In this document: positions 41,901 through 53,907 of the stretch, in pieces
Layout: each line of letters opens with the position of its first letter
Position numbering within the stretch: position 1 is the first letter of the stretch
Origin: Ecdyonurus torrentis
Taxonomy: Eukaryota; Arthropoda; Insecta; Ephemeroptera; Heptageniidae
Reading direction: 5' to 3'
DNA length: 64,000 nucleotides
NCBI GenBank assembly: GCA_949318235.1
Contig: OX439137.1
Span: forward strand, 10,052,532-10,116,531
Position numbers and translations under genes: made by a program
The notes under the pieces: generated by a model
Told to the model about the DNA's origin: nothing
Databases searched by the model: none
What the model saw: only the letters and a program-made list of their open reading frames with translations

Positions 41901-44900
41901 ACTATGTAAGTTTATTATTATTTATTTAAATCTTTTGAAATATTTTACAATTTAAAATAGGTAAATCTTTTTAATTTTTATTTTATTTTCATTTATAGGC
42001 TATAATTTAAGAGCTCCAGATTTATAGATAGAGTCTGAAGTAAAATTGAGTATTATTCATTATTCTATTAATAATTTCAGTACCAAAATTTATTTAATAT
42101 AACATTGAGAAGAAAAATGGGTGATAATATTAACTATCATATTTGTTAATTTTAATTTGTTTTATAAATCTTATTTTTGTAATTAAGTGTGATTTTCAAA
42201 ATTAAATGCAGCATTAAAGATAAAAAATACAGTATACAGTACATAACCTTGGGCGCTCTAAAACACAGGAACTATACACTTTACATTATAACATAATACA
42301 ACAATAGAAATACAGAGGGTGTAAAATACATTAATTTATTACATATATTTAAAAACTTAATAAGCAACTTTTGAAATTGTAATTTTTATTATTGCAAATA
42401 TAGTGATCATAACAGTAAGAAAAGGGTTTTAATTGAGGGGTCTTCACCTTTTTTTTTTTTTTTTAATATTAATATAGGCTACTATTATTATTTTTTTCTT
42501 ATTTATGTGTTACACATAGATTGGTAGGAAAACTTTAGGAAAGAAAGTTCCGCTTTTGCAGAGGAGATCCAACTCTTTCATTCACCGGTCCTTGTCAACA
42601 AAAGCTCAACTTCCTTTCCTGAATTTTGAAACCTAAGTAATTCTTATCCATAATCATTATACATGAACCAAATTACTTGATTTATTTCTTAACGTATATA
42701 TGAAGTAAAATTTATAAATAAGAGAAGAAATCAACTTTATTGTGATAATTTATTGATAAACAGATAGCACACAGATAGATTTGAAAAATTGGGGAGTGGG
42801 AAAAAGTGTTGTTATTTGACAGGGACGCTTTTATGAAAGAGAAAATAAATTATTAAAAATTCAGCTCATGTTTTTGAATGCAAAGTCTGAATTTTGTTAT
42901 GCCAAAAAATTGGAACAGGTGAAAATGACATTAACTGTATCATTCTTTTTTGTCAATTCAAAGATAGTAACTCAAATGGGTTTTGATTTTATATTGTCAT
43001 ATTTATATTTTACTTGTTGTTTTGGTTGAATTAGCCTCACATCTTCAGCAATCCCTCGATCCCCCCTCAATTAATTAATAGAATCACTATTTGGCAACAA
43101 TGAAAATAAAAATTATTAATTACAAAAGTTGCCGTTTGCTGTTTTCTTGTAAAGGCGTTTTTTCACTTTTTTTTTTTTTTTTTTAAATTTCCTAAAACAA
43201 TTTGCATACCAAAATGTAGCTAATTTATTTAAATAATTACAAATTCAGTTATGTAGATGTTTATGCAATAAATATAAATTCCTGAAATCATTATAGCTTT
43301 ATTTTGTTGTAACCGTCTGAAAATCCATTTATTTAAAGCTTTTATTTTTTTTCTCAAGAAAACAGCAAGAAATATTATTATTATAATTTTTTTTAGTCAT
43401 ACTAAATATATGTGAACCAATTACTACTCTAAATTCTATTCTATATGAACACCCTTTATTCAGCCAAAAATAATAAAATTTATAAGTCTTCAAATATTTA
43501 TACTTTGATTCTATATAAAATACATCCTACTAAAATTTAAAGAAATAAAATATGTCAGTGTCAGTGCTTTTTTTAAAATACTTTTAAATATTATTTGTAT
43601 TTAAAAGATTATAAAAAATATTTTAGACACTCAATTATTTTTTTATCAAAAAGACGCATTTCAGTTGTAAACATGTTAAAGATTTAGTTATATTTTTGGG
43701 GTAGCAAAAATCAGTAAAAATTATTATATTTTGTTAGATAAATGCATAGACAGAGAGGGGGTTAGTTTTAAAGTTTGTGCCAATCCAATAATACCAATAA
43801 GCATTTAAGCAGAGTTTATACTTTCATACTGGATTTTACCCTTTTTTTGATCTTGTGCAAATCTGCAAATAAATATAAATTATTTTACTAAAGCTTTCTT
43901 ACTAAAAAATTAAATAAAAAATTATAAATATAGGTATACATAATTGTTTTAAATAGTAAAATATGCAACAAATTGATGGTATTGATTTTAAGATGTTTTA
44001 TGATAGCATGATTAATTGGATTTAAAATTTGATGTACACTGGTCCCGAATAAATCTGTCCGAATCGTTAATCTCTCCAAATGTGAAATATATGGGGAAAC
44101 TTTAACGCAAGTGGTCAGATTTATTCGTGACCAGTGTACTGTAGCTACTATAAACAAAAACTGCATATATAAAGTCATTTTATCATTTAAGACAAATAAT
44201 AATCATGATGATAATAATAAATACTTTAAAATCGACTTTGCAGTGATTGATAATAATGATAAAAAATAATAATAATAATGAGGGGAAAAAACAGACTTTG
44301 GTATAATTGACTATGTAAACACACAGACAGCTTAATGAAACATTAGGAAATAGGAAATATAGTGAAATTAAAGCTAAAATACTGACATCTTGTGTGAGAG
44401 AAAATATTTTCTAAGTGGAGGCCAAAATTAAACTCATACTGTAAAAACAAAGATATTAGTTACACATGTTAATTCTAATTAAATCAAAGGTTGACTTGCG
44501 CATTTTACTCAGATGCCACAAAGCAACAGTAGATTATTAAAATTAATTTCTCTAAGCAAGAGTACTTAATTTTGGTCTGGTATATATATTCTCTCTCATA
44601 CAAAGTGTCCCCGTCAGCTTCAAGCTCATTATATCTACCATTCCCCAATTTCAGCTACATTTTTTTAACGAATTAAAGTTTTTACAATTTTTATTTGCAA
44701 TTATTTCATTTTTTTTTTTTTTTGTAAAATAATAATAAATAAACTCTTTGATCAAGCTGAAAATAAAAAGTGCAATGCAAATAACACAGTGCTTAAAAAT
44801 GTATTAAAAAATAAAAATAAGAAAGGAAAAAATAAAAATATAGCACAGAAAGCTGTATGGTTTTAGTATCCAAAAACAAACTCAAGCAATAAAAGCATTA

Positions 44901-47900
44901 AAAAAAAAAAAAAAAAAAAGGTTACAATCCAATATGAAAGATAAGAAATTTTGTTCAATAAATTTTCCTACTCAACACATACCATTATATTACCACCATC
45001 ACCACCACCACCACGAATCAAAAATACAGTGATGTCCAAACAAAAAAACTTACACTCCATACAAGAAGATGTTTTACGGTGAGATAGATAAAAAAAAAAT
45101 AATTGGTGAAATCATCAAAAAAAGCCATCAGCCATAGAGAGTAGGTAGGTAGTCAGTAGTTTTTATTGGTGTTGCCTATTGGTAGGTTATTGATTAATGA
45201 CACATACCTGTTTCACACAGGTCTCCTAGATGGGCCCAAGGGTTTTCGCACTGACACTCAAATGAGCTCCAGTGTTCCTTACATGTAGCATTATTTAAAC
45301 AGGGATTAGGATCACAAGATGGTTTGCAATCCTTGATTATTTCTGATAAATGTACGCTTATGTAGTTATAGATGTTCAGGATCTCTCCGTTCACCACTAA
45401 TCCTCGGAAACATCCAATTAGACCCTCTCGGATTTCTGCATCGGCTCGCATCTCCCGCCTAGAAAAAAAAATGTAATTAGGTTATGTAGTTTCTTGTTAT
45501 CAAAAAATATGGTAAAAAACCAACAAGTGTTTTATCGTTCTGGTGTCCATAACTATAGCCATAATAATTAAAGAGGTTTATACTTAACAGTGTAAAGGCC
45601 CGCGCAAATGTCTTATTTGATTTAATATTAAATTAATTTAAGGAAATAAGCCGCTGTGATTGGCTGAGAGTCGACTCTCAGCCAATCACAGTGTCTTATT
45701 TTCTTAAATTAAAGTTAAAATTAAATAAAATAAGACGGCTGCGCGAGCTTTAAAAGATAAATAAATATTCATCTTTATTTAATAATATTAATTAAAAAAT
45801 CCAATAGAAAGAGCGAGGTTTAGGTACAGTATGACAAATGTCTGGCCCACTCTTACACCTAACTGGTTGTTTGAGGTACTGTTTGGGTTTAATAGAAATT
45901 AGCCAGTGATTCTGTTAAAGAACTAGGTATATAGGGGAAGATCTTGATGGCACAGTTAATTTATTACATAGATTAAGTATAAATTAACCAAACTGAATAT
46001 TTTTGTAAAATATCTCATCAGAATCTTCAACTGGCTATGGTCATCATTCTTGTAAGGCACTTGATGGTTTTCTTTTGATAACATGAACAAAAAAGTTGCG
46101 TAATATCCTAACAAACCTGAAAATCAACGTTGATTTGGCCGGAGTCATTGATCACATAAAACAAGCAAGCTGTGATGTCAGTGACTGCCAGTAGCATTTT
46201 GTGAATGGCAAATAAATTAGAAATCAATGACTCTGGCCAAATCAACGTTGATTTTTAGGTTTGTTAGGATATTACTAAACTTTTTTGTTCAAGGTGTTTT
46301 ACACTTTTAACTAGTTATTTGTGGTTCATTATTTCTTTTACTGGAGATAAAACTCTGATTTATATTTACTTCACAGTGATTAATTAAGTCAAATACAGTA
46401 ATTTTTATTTGTGGTTAAAATAATAGGCCTAATATTAATATTTTCAGTTTGTAATTAAGCCCCTATTTTACAGGGGTAGGTTGTTGGTCAGAGTTCCTTT
46501 TGATGTACATGTATTTCGTCTCTATTGCGGCAGATCGTTACAAGTGAAATTATCACAAATGCACCAAACGTTTCATCTGACACAGTAAACCCTATGTAGA
46601 TGGAACGTTTGACGAGCTCGTGATAATTTCACTTGATACATTTTGACGCGATAAAAACAATTTACTGTTTTGTAAAAATAATAATAATAATAATAAAAAA
46701 AATAGGATCATTATGTCAAACACTAACCTTGGTGCACCTCCAATAAACATTGATCCCTCAAATGGTCCAAACTGCTCTCCAGGTTGAAGATCTACCATCT
46801 GTGCTCGAGTGTTAATCATGAAACGTACGTGATGTTCATTGTAGTCAATCCAAATCTTCTGCCAATCTCCTCCATTTAGTCTGCGATCACTCTGAATCTT
46901 CATCTCTCTTTTAGAGCCATCACTTAGCACAAAGCTGAATGTCAGCTCATAATCTGCAGAAGGAAAACAATAATAATCATATTATGTGAAAAATAGGGGT
47001 TAGGTGTAAAAGTTGTCTAGACTATTAACAAGTCTAAGCTGTACCCCCCCTTTTTTTTTAACTACATAGCAAAAATAAGTGAACCAATGGATAATTTTAT
47101 TCCTAATGACTCTCAAATTTAGATATCATAGAACCAATATATACTTTTTTTAATAACTCAGTGATGGTTTTAATTTTAAGGTTCTGAGATACCCGCTTTA
47201 TTTAAATCATCTATATATTTATGTTTCATTTTCCAATTTTTATTATTTTATCTACTCATATTTCTCTTACAATCTATGGTATGTTAATTGTACTAGTTTT
47301 CGGCAGGTGTTTGCTGCTTTTTTTATAATACGTTCCACTCATTTGAGAGTACAATTACCATATATAAAATTCAATTACAGAAAGGTAAATACATTTTATT
47401 CTTATAAACCAAGTTTAAAGCTTTGGATAAATTAATACAGTACAGTATATCATTACTTCAACTGTCTTTCCACAGTGAACATCTGCAACTAATTAAAAAT
47501 ATCTTGATGACATAACTTACAAAAACAACAACAAATATTTACTGTACATTGATTGACTGACTGTGAGATACTTGGTGTATACTGTAATTAAGAAATTAAA
47601 CCATCACAGATTGCCTATATGTACATTCATGCTATGTGTATCATTTTCCACATTATAGCTGTGTAATGTTAGGTATTTTACTGGTCTTTTCTTTATTTTT
47701 TTTAGTATTATTTTTTTTCTTTGCCTTTGATAAAACATGTAAAAAAGTAAAAATAGGTAGACCTATATCGAAGCCTGTACGAAATCTAAACTGCATTTTT
47801 TCTTATTATTATTTTCAGTACAATAATAATTTCTTAAGTTTAAATGAATACTTTTATTTTTCAATTTGACTTACCATTAGAGAGAACAACAGTAAAAGAA

Positions 47901-50900
47901 GGATGTCCTGTCCTGATTGGAGGCTGATGTAGCAAGATTGCTCTCTCTCCTGTGGTACGGAAACTGAACGCAATATCCCCTGTTCTCCAGCCTGGTACCT
48001 CAATGTAAGATTGACTAGAGGTGAAGGTCACCACGTACTTCTGAGTGTCTGTTAGCAAGTAATGTATGACATTAGTTCACAAGTTATAATATTGTAAATA
48101 TTTAAATTAAAATATTAATTGTTACAGTACATAAGGAAATGCATAATGATGCTGTACGTAAAATTTCTTTTATAATAATTATTCAACTTATTTAAAATTT
48201 GAAACATTGTCACAATTTTTCAAGCACTATTAAATTAAAAGAAAGGATAGAGAAAATCTTTCTCCAAACCTTCATTTAAATTTTATCATGTGCTTCATTT
48301 TCCTTCATTTATCAAATTTTTTAAGTACTATACTGTAACTAAATGCAATTAACTTGATTTGCACAAGAGCTACAAACTTTTCTGGTTAATTGTGCTAGGC
48401 AATCTTAGTAGGAAAGAAAAAAAAAAAAAAAAAAAAAAGCAAAGGATCTCTAATTTTCTATTGTTTCTAAAAGACATGAAAAACTCGCCATTCATACAGG
48501 TATGCAACGCGAACGGGTGGCGTGACGATGCTTGCTGCCTTCCTTACATTGGGGAATGTGGGGGAGGGGGTACAAGCATTATTGTTCGCTGGCCTTCTCG
48601 ATCTCTCATTATAGTGTGGCGCGCCGTATGAACCACATGCACCTAGCGAAGCTAGGTGCGGGTGAGCATACTGCATGTCATAAGGCTGCTGATGAGTCCG
48701 AAAACCCGCGATGTTTATTGCAATTTAATTTATTACTTTGCAAAATTCGGAGTGGATATGGACGAAACGCGTACAGCAAAAGAGATTCGGATCGCGTATT
48801 GTTTATTGGTATTTATGGCTTGTATTTGCACAGATACCCTATCCTTTTAATACTTTCATAAAACGTCCTAGCAAAATGCTAGTGAATTGATTAAAATCCC
48901 CTCCCTAAACTATCAAACTTAGAGATTTTTGCTCAGTATTAATTTTCAATACATAGTGCTCTAATTCTCTCAAACTATTTTCTATCCTTTTATATTAGTT
49001 TCTACAAGACAGTTTTTTTTTTTTTTTTTTTTAATTTTTTTTTTTTACTTGCACAAAAGCAGGAAATTTTTCAAAAAAGAATATTTGAACATGTTTAGTC
49101 AGATCTACAGCAGTCATCAACACAAAACTCCCTATACGTTGAATCTTTGGAGTTTTTTTTTTAATAACAATTACCTGTTTGTTTTTTATTTAATTTTGCA
49201 AAATCAATAGCTTACTTGATAAGCTCCACAAAATGTTTTGTTTTAGATTTGGGCAGGGGAGGGGGAGGTATACTCACTTGCTTCCACACATTCCAAAGGT
49301 CCAAGTGTCATTCGACCCTGAGCATCAGACTCAAGGGTAGGTTGTTGTAGAAATACCAGCTCTGTAAGACCTAAGCTCTTAGGTAGAGAGAAGTAAGCCT
49401 CGTCAGAATGCCACTTTGCTTCCTCTGCATCACAGTGGCATGGCCTGTTACCCATCACACAAGTACGGTTTTCTGTGAAATACACAATAAAAATCACATT
49501 CTTGCTGTTTTATAAGTTTTAAAAGAAAGCATTGCATTCATATAAAATTAGCATCATATGTGAGCACTAAATAACATGAGTCTGCAAGGGAAAATGACAT
49601 GTTTTGCCAGTTTAATAATACTTAGCAATATTTTTTAGAGCATTGATGGTGTTAAAAGGTTGAATTAGAGATTTTCAAATTTGCAAGAATAATAACAACA
49701 AAATTGACAAATTTTCCAAAGAAAATAGTCAAAAATGATGCGTGTCCTATGCTGAGCTGAGCAATGTTATTTATTGCTCCAGTATGGCGTCAAAGTGTAT
49801 TTACTAGTATGACTTGAGAACATCAACAGAGAAGAGAAAACCTCATGTTTTAGGCAGAACCACAATACATAAAGAGTTCAGCAGATTAGCATATTAGTGA
49901 CGTTTATTTGCCTCAACCAATCAAATATGAGAAATTGTTTGGGTAACCAATCAGAATGCTAGAAAGTGTGGATACTTTTAGCAGGGCTTTTAAAATGAAT
50001 GTGTTGTAAGTCTGCTTAAAATATGAGGTTGTTGCTTCTCTATTAAAGTTCGCTAACCAAAGCATGATGTCATGCACATACACCCTATATCAGTTCTTCT
50101 GAATAGAGATGTCGTTGTAGTTTTTTTTTTTTTTTTTTCCATGCGACTATGAGCTCTATGAAAAGAACAGGTAAGATTCAAGGTTGCATCACAAAAAAAA
50201 CTCTACAACGACATTTCTATTCAGAAGTCTTGTCAGTAAGGCACAAGGTTCACTTTCTTACCTCCACAAGGACACAGACCAGGTGCAGACTCTCCTAAAT
50301 GATCAATAACTTCAGTTCTGGCCGAAGAAACAAACCAGGTAGCAGAGTGAAGATTGAGAGGAGCTTTGTAACAATCATACTTGATATACTGACTGCAGTA
50401 CAGAGAGTGGGAGATCAGTTCTTGTAACATCTCCGCTGTGAACTCACGATATTTGATGTCAAACTTGAAATCTTGATATTGGATACCTCGGACATCCTGG
50501 GAACATACAAATTCATTTTTAATTTAAATATGTATTGTGATTGCGTTTGAGTATTTAATTTGATGCCAAATATAAGTATAAAAAATACTGTAGTAATAAT
50601 ATTAGCATCTATAAAATACATCACAATAGCATTAAAAAATACTACAGTATTTTACTGCTATAAATCTTCAAAAAAAAAAAAAAAAAAAAAAAAAGTTTCA
50701 AGTTTTGGAAAAGGCATTGAAAGTTAAAATGACATTATAGCTATGGCTTTCCATTTACTACTACTTCAATAAATAATAATAAAAATATAAAATTGGATTA
50801 TTGTTCCTTTTTGGTTCATAATGTAAATGTTTGCACAAAAATATACCCTTATTTTTTATTTATTCTGCTAACTGAACCACCAGGTAACTTCTGGTTACAT

Positions 50901-53521
50901 GATAAACTCAAGTAAGACCCTACCTTCTACAATTTTAAAAAATTTAGCATCTATTATAATGACAGCTATATCATTGTGACACTTTTGCCAATTCATGCAA
51001 CCATATTGTACTTTCTTTTTTTTTTTTTTAATTATATAATCAACTTACCACTTGACTAGGTAAATTATGTTCCACAATTGTCTTAGTCTCATCTGCTGCA
51101 AATTCACATTTAACATGAGCAGGAGGAAATCTGTCATTGCCATCAATGTCAATCAAATAAACATCAGGTTCAGTGTATCCAAGTAAAGCCAGTTCTTCAC
51201 AAGTTCTTCGGAACTCAGCTGAAAAAGAAAACAAATATATCACAATAATTTCAGCTAATATATCCCTTATTATGTAATAAGGTATTTTATGACTGTAAAC
51301 TAAATCGTGCAGTAAACTAAATTTTTTGTTAAGTATTAATAAAGTAAAGAAAATGGAGATTCATAGAAAGTAGTAGAGATTCAAGCATGTTGAATTGACA
51401 ATTAATACACCACAAAGATTCTCTAATTTACATAGTAAATTGGAACTAGAGGGACCAAATATTAGTTATTGCTGGGTCCATTTACTATATAGAAATGAAA
51501 AAAATCTTTGCATTTTTATTAATTTTTAATTCAACAAGCTCTTTTCTCTACCTACTATTTAATATAAATTTTTTGGAATGTATTTTTTGGAACTTCTTAA
51601 TACCAACTGTGATGTTTTTTTTCCTTTATATAATTTTATAAAGTGCTAAATAATACTATGTACAGTATTTATAATAACTGGATAAATTGCTAACGCAGTG
51701 CCACAAATTACTTCATTAATATGCATTCAAACCATGTCCCATAATAATTAAGTACAGTCCAGTAAAAGAAGAAGAAGAAGAAAAAAAAAAAGTCAATTTC
51801 TTAATAACTTTTTTTTTTCCTTTTCAAGCAACATTATTTAGTAAATACAGTATCTATACTCACCAAAATGACAATTCTTGCCGGTATAACCAGTCCCCAT
51901 GCAGTCACAGACGACTCTATCATTCTGTACTGAACAACGTCCTCCATGTTTACAGGCATCAGGTCTAGAGCAAGGGTCAACCAACTGACAATTGTCCAGG
52001 GACACTTGACCTATCGCATTTTTACTTCTGACCAAAGCTCGTGGCTCCAGGTCTTCTCCATCAACCACAATGTTACGTAGACATCCAACTAGACCTGTAC
52101 ATAAAAATCAATCATTTGAGTCATTATATTTGAGAAATAAACCAAGGCTGTAATACTTTCCATCAGTCAGTCTATAGCATCTTATCTTTTAATAATGTAT
52201 GTCAGAGTAGGCATATGAGTAAGGTGAATGCTGTTGCTATGAGTTTTCTTAGAAGTATGTGTGGAAAATCAAGAATTTATAGGATAGGGTATAAGAAATA
52301 CTTGGGTGGTGGAGAAATGTGGAGTGAAAGAAACTATGACTGAGAAGTATGAGAGGAATGTGTTATGGTGGTTTGTTCGTGTTGAGAGAATAGGTGATGA
52401 AAGAATAGCAAAACAGGTCTTTCATAGCAGAGTGGGTGGAAGGAGAGGCCTAAAACATCATGGTCTGAGGTGGTTGGAAGATTGAAAAATAATTGAAGAA
52501 TAAGAATGTTCGCAGTATTAGATGCAAAAGGAAATGTATGAAACAAGGTACGAGACTGAAGGAAGCAAGAGAAATATGTCAGGATAGATAGTTGTGGAGG
52601 TCTATCACTAAGGTCAGGCTAAAAACATAGCTGTGTTGTTGGCTTACCCCGAAAGGAACTATAGTGTCATGTTATGTATGTTTGTATGTATGTAATAATG
52701 AGAATTTCAGAGTTAAAATTACCTGTATTTCTTCTGTTGCTAGACCCAATCATAACGTTATCTCCTAACTCAAACTGTAGTCCAAACATTTCAGTATGAT
52801 GATGTTTGTAATCTACATTCAAGGTCAACTCGTCATTAATGTAGGTCAATTCTACATTGTGCCATGCTCCTCTTGGGTCAAATCTTACAGAGGTCAAGTG
52901 AGTAACGTTCTCCACTGTTAAGGGAACTAGTTCAAACCTGATTTCTTCATTCACTACACGAACCTGTTAACATTTGAAGTTAAATACATATGAGTTTTGT
53001 AATTGATGTTTTTGAAATTACTGTTGCAAATTTACTGATTAGAATGGTTTTGTGACTAGAAAACTATTATAACAAGTAAATTTACTACTATAAAAATTAT
53101 AATTATAAACGTTGTGTATTGGACTTTGGTTTTTAGAATTTTAATCTTTAAAAAACATAAAATTTTCTAGTCTTGGCTCAATTAATGGTAGATATCTTTT
53201 TGCTGGTAATAATTAAGTCAATTAATAGAACTTTGTTAATTTTTGCTTAGACTAGAGATAAATTTTAATGGCACAATCAAGTCCAATTCTTAATCCTGAG
53301 CATCTAAAATTTTAAGTCTTGTCCCTCAAATTTTATCAGCTCAGATTTATAATTTATTTATTTCATTAACACATCTGCTGTTAATGGAGCCTTTGCTAGT
53401 AATTTTTAACTGTAGCACATAATTAACATTAGCTTACTAGAAGTTTCAAAGTTTTATAAAAAAAAAGAAGAAATAATAGGCCTATATTTTATCATGTTCT
53501 ATATCATAAACAAGACCATTA

Positions 53522-53558
<37 letters not shown>

Positions 53559-53876
53559 TAGTATTTAAAGTTAGAAGAAAATAATGATCAACACCAGAAA
53601 GCCTCCATGTTTGAATCTGTCACCCAAGCACCAAGATTAAAATACACAGAAAAAAAAAAAAAAAAAAAAAACCTTATCTAAAAACATTTTTTGTAAACTT
53701 ATTAATACCAACCGCGATGTTTTTTCCCTTTATAATCATAAAACTAATGTATTTTATCCAAATAAATTAACTATCTGAGTATTTTAAACTTGGTCTTCAG
53801 GTGACATGCTTTGATGCTTTGTCACTTTCTTATATTCAATGATTCTACATGTATGATAGGTTGATAGGGCACGAAC

Positions 53877-53907
<31 letters not shown>

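Noticed and set aside
48467..48676. Possible GIY-YIG or other Penelope-like protein frame next to the ribozyme
   Set aside because: Short frames on both strands show no catalytic motif I can identify.
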